Source of the DNA: Pteria penguin
Lineage: Eukaryota; Mollusca; Bivalvia; Pterioida; Pteriidae
DNA length: 64,000 nt
Assembly (NCBI GenBank): GCA_035048485.1
Contig: CM068588.1
Coordinates: forward strand, 1,364,001-1,428,000
Direction of reading: 5' to 3'
In this document: positions 11,960 to 24,700 of the stretch, in pieces
How the letters are laid out: every line of letters begins with the position of its first letter
How positions within the stretch are numbered: the stretch's first letter is position 1
Notes under the pieces: model-generated
The model's input: only the letters and a program-made list of their open reading frames with translations
What the model was told of the DNA's origin: nothing
The model's database searches: none
Position numbers and translations under genes: made by a program

Positions 11960-13330
11960 TGCCTAATTTCTACATATTTATTGGTATACTGAAAATATAA
12001 AATATCATTGCAGTCTTCTAGGATACACACAAATCACAGATCTATTGATGTCAACAGAGAAAATCTTACATATGAAACATCATCCACTTCCTTAACAAAT
12101 TTAACATTGATCACAGATTTATAATGATGGCACGACCACCGTAACAAAGGGGTCAAGGTACAGAAAATGTATAGGAATTGGAGTATTTATATCTGAAACT
12201 TTGGCATGAAATGAAAGTAAAGTCATACATAATTTGTATTCCACACATAAAAAGCATATAACAGCTGAAAGTAAAAAGCAAGCAACTTAAAAAGAGGAAA
12301 ACTTTTATTCATGAAATTTATTATGCTTTAAGCAATATTATATTTCTCAAAACCCTTATCTATTCTGCTATAAAAAAAAAATGAAAAAAAAAATTAAAAA
12401 GCCCCAGATTAAATAAAATTCTCTTGTCAATCCATTTCAATCTGTGAACAATCTGACCTCTACAAGGTCAACAGCATTGACGGCACTAGTGGTATTAGAG
12501 ACAATAAGAGCATTAAATGTCTAAATCATCTAAGTGCACAATTTCATTTAAAATCTTCATACAATATACCTGAATAAAAAAATACAAAACTGATATAAAT
12601 CAAATTAAAAGCGTTTAAAACTCTTTCCTTACCTCACAAAGAAAAATACACATTTTTTCTTTCTTTTTGTGATGATTTGAATAGTAAACTAAGATTTTTC
12701 CAACAGTAATGGCTTCTGTTATAATATAAGTAAACATAAGCTACATTCAAAATTAAAAGAAAAAAATTCTGGGTTAAAAAAAAAACCTACTAAAAATTGT
12801 TATCAACAGTAAACATTAAAATCATAAAAAACTAATGTTAATTTCAATGTTTACTGGGATGTACAGGTTTCCTTTCATTTCATGAATTAATACATGTAAC
12901 AATACGGTAATTTTTTTTCTTTCTTTTTTCTTTTTTGCCTTTAATGTCTCTATAACCACACATAAAAATTATCTGATTCTTATGACAATTTCCAAATAAA
13001 ACCTCACCAAAGCTCCTTAAGATAAATGACTCCATTACCTCGATGAGATTCCTCTTTCATACACAGTTTACTAAAATCTAAAACATTTTTTTTATTGCCA
13101 TAAAAGGGAAGGCAATTTGTTAAGTAGTGAAAAAGTGACATTCCCAATTTTATTTGAAATCAGAACATGATTATTATTGCTGTTTAAGGTTAGACAACTC
13201 TAGCAGTTTGTTAAGATGTGAACAATGAGATTCTCACTACCTATGTTATTAGAATCTAAAACATGATTACAAGACTATTAGGGCTATATATATAAGAAAA
13301 TATAATAACAAAGTAGGTAAATAAAATAAG
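11960..13330. other. AT-rich intergenic stretch, no feature seen
   Basis: Low-complexity AT-rich sequence with A- and T-runs. No gene, RNA or clear transposon end was recognised. Confidence 0.5.
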
Positions 13331-13540
13331 CATTCTGAGAGTGTTGCTAAGAATTCTGAGAGTGTTGCTAAGCATTCTGAGAGTGTTGCTAAGAATTCTG
13401 AGAGTGTTGCTAAGCATTCTGAGAGTGTTGGTAAGAATTCTGAGAGTGTTGCTAAGAATTCTGAGAGTGTTGCTAAGCATTCTGAGAGTGTTGCTAAGAA
13501 TTCTGAGAGTGTTGCTAAGCATTCTGAGAGTGTTGCTAAG
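13331..13540. repeat. Minisatellite: exactly ten 21-bp units
   Basis: Ten head-to-tail copies of a 21-bp unit of the form (C/A)ATTCTGAGAGTGTTGCTAAG fill 210 bp. Units differ in the first base in the order C A C A C A A C A C, so the array largely repeats as a 42-bp dimer. One unit has GGTAAG for GCTAAG. Open frames on both strands through the array are artefacts. Confidence 0.97.
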
Positions 13541-14443
13541 CAATGCATTTCCTACCGTCCTCTACAAATTTCACAATGCTGAGACTTATCATACCAAGGC
13601 GAGTCATACTATCATTGATGGAAAACGTTTTCCCCACTAGTAGCATACAACATGTAGCTGGCAAACAATTAAAATGTAACAAATCTACAGAACAGAAAGA
13701 GAGGACCAGAAGGAGTGGAAAAGAAAAGAGAATTTTCATTAACTATTAGTCAATAAATGGCCATACCTGGGATAACAGTACTAAATTTTAATTAAATACC
13801 CCACACTATGACCTAAAACTAAAGAAATTTTGGAAAAAAAAAGAATATTCAACAGAATTTCATTGATTTTCAGGCAATAAAGAGCCATAACTCAGTCAGA
13901 ATATAGACAGAATAAACAAACATGATCTGTAATACTGCTATAAAGAACAGTGTACCAACTGTCAATCAAATACATGTACCTTTAAGTTAAACCTAGAATA
14001 ATTCTAGAAAACATGAGTTTCAATGATTTTCAGTCAATATATGGCCATGATTCAGTTAAAAGTTAACAAATCCCAAGAAAAGGGAACTTGATCTATAACT
14101 CTGTTACATAAACAGAGCACCAACTCTCAATAAAGTACCTCACAGTTTCATCTGAAATAATTCTGGAAAACAAATTGACAGATGGATGGACAGAGGGAGA
14201 CAAAACCTAAAGTTCTTCCCCCTGGTTTCACTGGTAGGGGACTAATAAAGAAAAGAGATTCCTTGAGATTGACATCTCCTCATGCATAGTTTTTTTATTA
14301 AGACCATCATACTATGATAATTTTCATTATAACTGCATATTATGACCACCATGACCAATTTTGTATAGGGTAAACCAAAAACCAAGACTCGGTTTTCTCT
14401 GGAGAAAAAAGTCCAAAGAGTATTCAAATTGAGCAACCAATTG

Positions 14444-14506
14444 CATAAAATGATATACATGTAACATAAAATGATATACATGTAACATAAAATGATATAC
14501 ATGTAA
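14444..14506. repeat. Three-copy 21-bp tandem repeat
   Basis: Three consecutive copies of CATAAAATGATATACATGTAA. Confidence 0.93.
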
Positions 14507-15635
14507 CATTAAAAAATGTTATCATTTCCTCTGATGCATTGTCAACTTGTTCAAAAGGTAGGATACATCTTATTGGGAAAATATTGTATAACAATGCAAT
14601 AAAATTCTGAATTGAGAACCCTACACTGAGTGGCTTACACTGATTTATTAAGGACAAAATACAGTATTGTGTCCTGCTTCCTGACTGATGGACTAGGTAG
14701 GAAGGGATAAGTATTTATTTACCTCTTGTTTAATTCTAAAAAATGATTACAGAACTGTATTTCTGACAGTTTTGATTCTCATCCATTAAGTTTTGAAAAC
14801 TGTCAATTTATAAAACATACAACACCAGTTTTGTGTTTGTATCAAGTGTTATTTGCAGGAAAGGATTAAAAAAAATCAATAAAATGGGACTATTACTGGT
14901 GACCCTGGTGGAGACAAGTTCAGAGCGACACAGGATTTTCAGGAGATTCCTTCCTTCCTATGAATATTTTCTAGGATACCATAAAATGTTTTGGGGTCTG
15001 TGGGTACAAAATGAGATTGATAGGGAAGCAGGAAACAAAAATGTACTTGTTATGTCCTAAAGGGTGACATAATTTCATACTGTATATATCATAGGGTATT
15101 AGCTATATAGTAGAAAACAAAAAATCCTAGATGTCTATCACAATCTTTCAGAGTGCTGTTATAATAGAACATATATAAAAACTATAAAATTTTAAATATC
15201 TGGCAACTACAAAAGGGATGGTACAACAATAACAGGACCTGAGAAGAGATGACTTTAAAAAGGACTAGAAAAAGAGAATTCAACGATAAAAGACTGAAAA
15301 AAATATTTACCAGAAAAAGAGATAAATAGTTATTTGTATCACATCAAGACTGTGTTCACTATATACACTTCAGAATATTTGTTTACATATCTGTATGAGT
15401 ATTTTTCTTTCAAACATGATAAATACATTCTATTCATTAATTCAAACTGTGTTAAAGATAAAAAACATTAGAATATGAAAAAACAAGACCAACTGCTTGA
15501 GTTAAATAAAAAATTTACATCTTGGCAGGATTTGTTGTTATAATTTTGAATTTATAATAATGACACCTTGATTTTATGAGAATCTGTTTTATATTATAGA
15601 AGTCAATGCCTCTTTATTTCTCTTTATAAGAATCT

Positions 15636-15800
15636 AAGAAACTTTATGGGAAACCACATTATTTTATGGAAATCCAAAATAATTCATGGAAATGCAAGAT
15701 ATTTATGTAAATCCACATTTTTCTAATGGCATCTATCCTATTTTATGGAAATTCGCACTATTTTATGGAAATTTACACGACTTTAAGGAAATTTATTAAA
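15636..15800. repeat. Degenerate short tandem repeats around TTTTATGGAAAT
   Basis: About seven diverged copies of a roughly 20-25 bp unit with core TTATGGAAATNCAC. They are spaced irregularly, suggesting an old array. Confidence 0.6.
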
Positions 15801-16619
15801 TTATAATTCCACTTTTAACCATAAAGTGTTCAGTAAAATCTACATGTCAATTTGTTTGATCCAAAATTTCAGGAAGTAAAAAGTATGACAGACTATACTA
15901 CATGTGTAATGTCATGTACAAAGCTACTACTGTGGACAAAAATATGAAAACTATACCACGACAAAGCTGTCCAATCATTCATATTGTTATATTTTAAACT
16001 TTTAAGCATGTTACTATATTCAAAATGATGCAATGGTATCATAAACTTGCACTTAGATAAATATAAATGTAAGGGACCTTTAAGATCAGTTTGAGTTTCG
16101 GTAGGTCCCATTCTTGACGCTTCAGTGCTGATTATAAAATTTCTAGAAAAGCTGTCAGGATCGTGTGAGCTTCTTAGGATTTGTGAATTTTGAACCTTCA
16201 AGTTATCAATGTTTGAAAGTGTTACTGAATGAAGTATTGCATAACTAGGTGATTAAAATGAAATCTTCTTTGAATTTTCAGGGATTTATCGTCTGTGTTT
16301 GGAGAACACCATGGAGACCTTCAGAAGGTGTCCTGGCACACCTTCCCACTTACACCAACCAAGAAACGGACCTACACAGACACATGAGGCTACAGTGTGT
16401 TCCAGTACAATGCTTTAATCTGCTTGGCCTGCAAATGATGCCCCCTTAATGTTCAAAGAAAATAAAAGTTGCTTAGGATAAACAAAACATTATGGTAAAA
16501 CTAATACTTCTATGGTCATTTGTACAATTTAAAAGCCACATCAAGCGTAAGAAAAAGGGTTGTCAGAAGAAAACAAAGCTTGCCAGTGGCAACCAAATTT
16601 AAATAGCAAAAAGTTTTTG

Positions 16620-16893
16620 GAAGGTGAATCTTCAAGGTCAAGGTCAAAACGTAAAAATTTCTGATACAGTTAGTTTTTAAAAGTAAGTCAAACTTCAAGG
16701 TCAAGGTCAAAACTTTTTGGTACCCAATAAAAGGTCTTGACACAAAGAATACACACGTGAAATATTAAAGCTCTGTCTCTAATGCTTCTAATGTTATGAT
16801 CCAGGTTAAAGTTTTGTCCACGGACAACAATAATGACGTCGACGGCACCGGGGGATGATAATAGCTCTCCAGACATTTGTCCTTGCGAGCTAA
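16620..16893. repeat. Dispersed GGTCAAGGTCA-type repeat
   Basis: It contains two copies of TTCAAGGTCAAGGTCAAAA, then GTCTTGACACAAAGAATAC and an end AGCTCTCCAGACATTTGTCC ... GCGAGCTAAAAA. It shares this order of motifs with 11205-11412. Such elements are abundant in bivalves; whether they are non-autonomous transposons is not known to me. Confidence 0.6.
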
Positions 16894-17261
16894 AAATCAG
16901 TTAAAGAATATGGGTCTGCAAACACTTATTTCAAAGGAGACAATTTATTACTGAATACCTGAGGCAGGGATTATATATAGCAATGTTTATCTTTCATAAC
17001 CTATCCCTTAATCTTACTCATAAATAATCTGCCAAACTGTACCTAAACATGTGCTGAAGGCTAAAGCTAATGGGTCAATATTGATTATTTAGTCCCACTC
17101 TTCTTCTACACAATTCGGATTACAAATCATGTCAAAATTCTGATACAAAACAAATTTTATAATAAAGGATATATCCTAATATCACTGTGTGTAAATTCTG
17201 TCAGATAAAGCTTTAAAAAAATGTTAAAGAAAGTCAAAAGAACATGTAGGTACAGATCACC

Positions 17262-17464
17262 TGAAAATGAAAACTCCAGGTAATTTCCTCAAACATGATA
17301 ATTAAGATATAATACACATGGACAAGTTAAACAAACTCCAGGTAATTTCCATCCTCAAACATAATAATTAAGATATAAAACACCTGGACTGGTAAAAAAA
17401 AAACTCCAGGTAAATTCCATCCTCAAACATGATAATGAAGATATTAAACACCTGAACAGGTAAT
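17262..17464. repeat. Three-copy ~60-bp tandem repeat
   Basis: Three imperfect copies of a unit containing AACTCCAGGTAATTTCC, CCTCAAACATGATAATTAAG and ACACCTGGAC. Confidence 0.85.
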
Positions 17465-18710
17465 ACTTTGGCACTGAGATTCTTATAGTACATGTAATCT
17501 ACTAAAGATGATTGCTGCATAAGTGATTGTCCAATAAAACAATGACGCAACAAAGTCAAATATAGTAATCTAAATAAGCTAATTATGTATTAGATACTGA
17601 TCCTGGAATTCATATACAATCATTACATCTTAAAGTAATTCACAATTTGCAGAAAAATCAATACAAAAATCATTTAATGAGTGTCAAATCTTTAAATACT
17701 TTGATTTTATTGAGTGTTAAAGCTAAAAAATTTGTAATTTGACTTTGTCGACATTTTTATTAAAATTCTGAACAGATCTGAATACATCCCTTGAGATATC
17801 TTTGGGATATTTTTTTGGTGTGACTAATTGGTACGTGTGATATAAATATTTCAAGACAACTTTGTATGTAAAGCAATGTTGGAATTCGTTCGTCTTTATA
17901 GCAAACATGACGTATAGAAATAATGTACAGTAAAAACACTTCATCTTCATAATAATTGCTATATACATAAATCTGCTACAATGTATAGAGGTTACAAATC
18001 TGGTACATAAGTGGGAAAACGATAAAGACAGATATAAAACCAAAAATTCATGTCAGTAAACACAGATTTAGAGCAAACTGTGATACTACTGATGCCATTC
18101 AAGGTCAGATTATGACATCAGAAGTATAACAATCAAAAGGACGGTAAAAAGCGTTACTTTCTCTTTTGATGTACAAATCGCTGTATTAATGTAATACTTC
18201 TGGAAAATTTTTCATGGACATTATGCAAAACTTTTATGTTGGTTGATAGTGCCTTAAATCTTCTTTCCTTAACATAAATGAACAATTCAATATTTCTTCC
18301 TAGTTTTAAATCATTGGTCTGTCCATCTCTTTGATTTAATGAAAAAAAGTAACTTTTGACACGAACAACTCTTACACATCAACTTGTAACAAAATATTTT
18401 TTGTAACATCTTGACTTATAAAAAAGTGAAACTCATCGTACGGAATGCTACATATGAATAATACTTTAAAGCTGTATGATATGACGAATCTGATAAGAAG
18501 AGAAAAAAACCTTGAAGATAGATCAACCACACATCTCACAAAATATTAAATCCGAGGACTTTTCAAAGTACACAATGAAACACACACTACTTTACTTGAC
18601 CCATCAGAATTCTGTTGAATAATCACCTCAAACTTTCTTCTTCCTTAATTGTTATTAATGCTTTTAGGTACAAACTGATCTTCTTTTCGTTTGACCAATC
18701 AAAGCCTTCT
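17465..18710 (-). other. AASS 3' flank, probable 3' UTR
   Basis: Sequence immediately downstream of the AASS stop codon on the minus strand. AATAAA-type hexamers on that strand occur near 17706 and 17756 and would give a 3' UTR of about 1 kb, but no transcript evidence exists here and either could be chance in AT-rich DNA. Confidence 0.35.
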
Positions 18711-21700
18711 TTAGTTGTGGACCTTGATCTTTTCCACCGCTTTGATTCCCTCTTTCTTGAGCCTCATAAGAATTGGTCTGTAGATATCACGTGACAATGG
18801 GACCACAATGCCCTTCCTCTGTATCTCTCCTAAAAAACGCAAAAACATGTTGGTTTATACGTCTATGTTAATGCTACACCAGCATTATTTCATCTATATG
18901 GTAGTAAGCAGTTTTGAGTGGTAGAGGATAACACCAAACAAGGATTACTTCATTTATATGGTGGTGACCAGCATTGGGTGGTGGAGGATAACACCATACC
19001 AGGATTATTTCACATTACATGTCAATGAGCAGTGTTGAGTGGTAAAAGATAACACCAAACAAGGATTACTTCACCTATATAGTGGTGACCAGCAATGAGT
19101 GGTGGAGGATAACACCATACCAGTATTATTTCATATTACAGTCGCACTTCGATAACTCGATCTTCAAAAACTTGAAAACCCCTGGAAACTCGAAGTCATC
19201 CTACGGTCCCGAGAACATTTTGAATATTTTATTGTTATCTGCCTTCTCAAACTCAAACTTCTGAAACTTGAATGCCCCCGAAAACTCAAAGTAATTTTCA
19301 AGTCCCAATGACAAATTTGTAGTTAATTTCTCCTTCGAAAACTCGAAGCATTTTACCACTGGAAACTGAAAGCAAATTACAGGTTAGAAAGCAATTGGCT
19401 TGTTTACACAGCGATTAAAATTACATGGTTGTGTGCGTCCATGCTTGACAGATTAACGGACTTGTGTATGGGACCATATATTACGTGTTTCATCTACATT
19501 AGTAATTAAACAATCAGTGTATCATGGTTATTATCTATAGATGATTTATTTTAATTTTAACTGCCGTAATTATGAAAGAAGGTTATTAAAAAACTGCTTA
19601 TGGTGAAAATTGTCTTGAATAATACAAGCTATAAATTTTAAACAGTAACTTCATCCAAGATAATGAGCCAAGTCCCCGACATCGTTAAACAGTGTCAAAG
19701 CCGATAGAATGGCTTTATAAGGGCAGATCTCCATGTTATACATTCAGTCATTCTTTTATTAGCTTTATTAAATACGTAGATGATATTTGACATGATATAC
19801 ATTTGAATAAATAAATTGAGAGTATGCTATTTTTAGTACTACAGTAGTACAAAATGTACGTAGGTAATAATGTTCAATCTTTCTTGTTCTAATTTCCCAC
19901 GAATTTCCGCAACTTCCAAAACTCGAACCTACCGAAACTCGAAGTAATTTTGTAGGTCCCGAGCACTTCGAGTTAAAAGTTCGACTGTATATGTCAATGA
20001 GCAGTGTTGAGTGGTAAAAGATAACACCAAACAAAAATTACTTTACCTACATGGTGGTGACAAGCACTAAGTGATGGAGGATAACACCATTCCAGGATTA
20101 TTTCACTTAGGTATATGGCAATGAGCAGTGTTGATTGGTAAAAGATAACACCAAACAAAGATTACTACACCTATATGGTGGACAGTGTTGAGTGGTGGAG
20201 GATAACACTACACTAGGATATTTCACCTTTATTATGGTGGACAGTGTTGAGTGGTGGAGGATAACACTACACTAGGATATTTCACCTATATGGTGGTGAC
20301 CAGCATTGAGTGGTGGAGGATAACACTACACTAGGATATTTCACCTATATTATGGTGGACAGTGTTGAGTGGTGGAGGATAACACTACACCAGGATATTT
20401 CACCTATATTATGGTGGACAGTGTTGAGTGGTGGAGGATAACACTACACTAGGATATTTCACCTATATTATGGTGGACAGTGTTGAGTGGTGGAGGATAA
20501 CACTACACTAGGATATTTCACCTATATTATGGTGGACAGTGTTGAGTGGTGGAGGGTAACTTTAAACCAGCATAACTTCACCTACATGATGGCAGCCAAT
20601 GTTGAGTGGTAGAGGATAAAACCAGGATTATTTCACCTATGCGGTGGTTGGCAGTGTGAAGTAGTGGAAGATAACACTGCACCATTATTACTTTACCCAT
20701 ATTGTGTATGGTGGTGGGCAGTGTTGAATGGTGGATGGTAAAGCCGGTGTTGAGACGGGGAAGATAACACCACGCTAGAATCATCTCACCTACCTGGTGG
20801 TGGACAGTGTTGAATGGTGAAGGACAACACCACACCAGGATTACTACACCTACCTGGTGGTGGACAGTGTTGAATGGTGAAGGACAACACCACACCAGGA
20901 TTACTACACCTACCTGGTGGTGGACAGTGTTAAGTGGTGGTGGACAATACCATACCAGCATTATTTCATCTATATGGTGGTTGTAAGTGTTAAGTGATGA
21001 AGAAAACTGGACATCCTTGGAGAAAACCAGTGACATTTGACAGATACCCCTAAACCACCTTCCCACTTGTCCCAATCAAAACCCATACATAATAGAGAGG
21101 AGAAACTATTGAGAATGGACCCCTTTTTTCCCAGTTGTACAGATCTGCATTTAATTCCCAGATTGTATCACTATGTCTGAGAGGTTGGTTACCTCCTGCT
21201 TCCCTATCACGATTTCATGAAAAAATTCTTGAAGGAGACATAAAAATTGCAAACAAACAAAATCCAATTGTACCTGATGTGAGGTGCTTTATGTCAGATA
21301 ATGTACCATTTGCTTAACATTTAATTTCAACATTAATGCTAGCATGGTGATATCACAACAGAATGAAGCCTATATATGATGAAGACTCTAACAGTTATTT
21401 TTCCACTATAGCCCTTCAATGCAAACTCTGTCACTATAGTGCCTGTATTGGAATACTGATGACTTCATCATAATATGGGAATTTTGGGAGGGGGGGGGGT
21501 TAAATTTATTCTGATTTAACCACATTTTGCACATAATACTGTATATGGTTGAAAATCATCAATATTCTCGACCAAATACAACTGTATCAATGCTCCGTAA
21601 ATTGAACTGGAATTGAAAATCATAACAATGTTAACTAGATATACATGTGAATGTGGTTATGACTGGTAATACAACACTCAGTCTATATAAAGGTATCAGC

Positions 21701-24700
21701 ATTTAATGTAGTGAAGGACAGATCGTCTATAACTTTATCTGCTACTGTTACCTTCTAGAATCATCTTGGTTGCTATGGCAGTGGGAAGACCAACTGTTTT
21801 AGCCATGGCTGAATGTTTATTGAGGTCACCGTAGCACACTAAGCTGATTTTGCGTTCTTCCTTTGTGCGGTCTGGCCACTGTATGCCGACGTCATGGTAC
21901 ATCAGAATGAGGTCACGTTCATCAGGGCCTGTATATAGGTCAAGGTCAATCAGAGAAATATATGGTCAAACAGAGTTACTCAATACTATAATGTATGTTG
22001 TGCATTTCTGTGTATTGTAACACTACTCCCACTAAGTATGTGCACCCCCATTATGTAAAACCCACAGGGCATATCATACATTATGAGGTATGATCCACCC
22101 TGTTGGTTTCACACAATGGTGCACCTCAAAAAATTCAATTATTTTCACATTTCTAAATTTAACACCAATACATATCAATAGGATTCAGTTTGTTTTAAGT
22201 GATGATACCAATTTTGTTCAGAATTTATAACACGGTACAAGTACTGTGACAAATAGGAAATCTGAAAGGTAAATTAATATGGCCAAGGAGGATAACTCCA
22301 TAGGAGGAACAATCACTAAGAGAGAAAAGAAATGCTTAGAGATTTTATTCACATTCTGGCATTAAAAATTTCTTTCATAATGAGTAATAAATCTTGGTAA
22401 ATTTTTTCCCATTTTCTACATTTTTTCTTTTTGTCCTATTCCTGCTCTACCGAATTTTACTAAGGGAAATATCCTATTCAGTTTGATATTAGGCTAAATT
22501 GTGTATTGTACTCTCATATATTCTTTTAAGCATTACAGCTTAAAGAATGAAGAAACAGAATGGAATTGAAAATTTACAGACCATAATTCTGATGAATCAA
22601 GTTATGCTATTGTCAGTTACAAATGAATTGTTTTGATGTCCAATAAAATCTTCCTAGGGTAAGTTTGTGTCAATCCAATAAATAATATTAACTCTTATTC
22701 CCAAATTCTCAAATATATGACCTTATAAACATGATGCAAAGATAGATATCACATAATGCATACACTACTTGTTATTTTCTCTTGAAAACTGAAAATTTGA
22801 GAATAAGAATCAATTATATTTCATAAAATGTTTTCGTTATCTAGATTAGATTCCATGCATATGTCTTTAATAAATATTCAAATAATTGCAATTTTTCCAA
22901 CACAGATTCGGTGGGAAGGATGGTAGGATTTATTCCTCTATACGGTAGCAGCACCTATCTGATGGGACACATAAAATCTGTGTTACCACTACCAGTCATA
23001 GCTGTACCAATGATATCTCTGCCAGACAGAGCTAGGTTTTATCTGTGAATGCCTACACTGACCACATAATCTTAGTTTTTACTGTCACATCCAATGACTT
23101 GGATGGAATTCGAACCAAAGACATTCTGATCTTAAGTGAGACACAAAAACCACTGAGCCAGCTGTGGTTGCATGATCTCACTAAATTCTAAATCAGTTAT
23201 TTACTAATCAGTTTACGGGTTATGTATTCAATACTCTTTTTTAATTCATATTCAAGGAAGGATTCTTGTCTTTGCCAAAAACAAATCCACATCAAAATCT
23301 TTTAGAACTAGTAATTCACGGATACAGCAATCTCATAAGATCTTGATCTATCACACTCCTTCGTTTTATTATGTTTCCTGTGGTAGATCTCAATACATTC
23401 AGTAGCAGTTCATCTCAAATTGACCATTGACACTGACCAATCAGCGTACCCTGTGCGAAATTGGCCAGTTCTTTTTTTTCTATCGCTGTCTATAATAATT
23501 TGAATTTGAACCCACAAATTATGCACAAATTACCAAACGAATAGGTTTTTCGAGGCATGCTGCCTTGAGATGTGGGTGCAGCCATATTTGTTTACCCACA
23601 TTGACTAGGAATTCCTTTCGCCAGCGCTGGCCAGCTTTGGTCAGTGTCAAAGGTTGCTCTGAGATGAACTGCTATGGTGTGTATCGAGATCTACCACAGC
23701 GAAATGATGCAACTGAGGAGCATGATAGATTGAGTTTTAATGAGGTTGCAGATACAGTTATTATATATTAACATATAAGTCTAAAAGTATTTTTGGAAAT
23801 TCAGTTCTGAATCCACTTAAAATATGTGATCTAGTTTCTTTGCTTTTTGCTGAGTATAATGGGCACCTGTGTATAATGCACACCTCTAAAACGTCAAGAC
23901 AAATGTTTACTTCCCATGTGCAATGCACAGGATAAAAATCGATTCAATGAAATTAGTGAGCAGGTGCAAAATTTAAATCAACTGGTCAAACAATTCCATG
24001 ATTGTCTTGGTGCGCTGATGACATTCACTGTCAATAACATGAGTACCCAATGTGCAGCCCAGTGTTCAATATCTGAATGAGGGTACTCACTGTAGTGCTG
24101 GCACGCACTTGTGATACAACGACGAAGATGTTTCACAAACATTTTCAAGACGGCGTCTAGTTACTAAAACTGACCACGCTGCAGTAGGATGAGCCTGATT
24201 TTATTATTATTTAGTTTAATTAATTAATTAATTATTATCATTATCATTATTATTACTATTTATCATTATTATTATTAATAAAAAATAATTTTATACTCAT
24301 GAGCACTCATTTGCATACAAGAATGTTAAAATTTCAGCAGCAGTTGCACAACAAGGTGCTCTCAGGTGTTAGTGAATGTGACTGGTGACCACTAACTTCC
24401 TTATCAACAATGCACCAGGAGGAACTTCATCATTTACACCTCCAGCACAGATACCACTTTTATTGAGGAAAAAAAATGTTACATTTTTGTTTCAGTGACA
24501 TCTGTACGGTAATTTTGAAAAAAAAAAGGTTTGCATTATACCCGGGTGATTATGATATTTAGTAACATGAAATTTAATCTAGACATCAAGAAAAGAAGTA
24601 TTTCTGCTGCCTTACCATATGCTAGTCTTTTAGCCAAGAAGTTGGACAATGTGTCTATTGGACTGTTCTTCTTGTCAATTTCTACATCTTGTAACAGACC

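Larger units (their letters stand above)
13541..17261. other. AT-rich intergenic stretch with small repeats
   Basis: No gene was recognised. It contains a three-copy 21-bp repeat (14444-14506), degenerate 'TTTTATGGAAAT' repeats (about 15636-15800) and a dispersed repeat (16620-16893), listed separately. Short open frames lack any domain. Confidence 0.5.

Noticed and set aside
11364..12030. Minus-strand open frames of 84-142 codons
   Set aside because: They span the antisense strand of a SINE and a dispersed repeat and overlap one another.
20578..21075. 165-codon minus-strand open frame rich in His, Thr and Val
   Set aside because: Lies entirely in the degenerate 59-bp array of AASS intron 21 and shows the repeat period.
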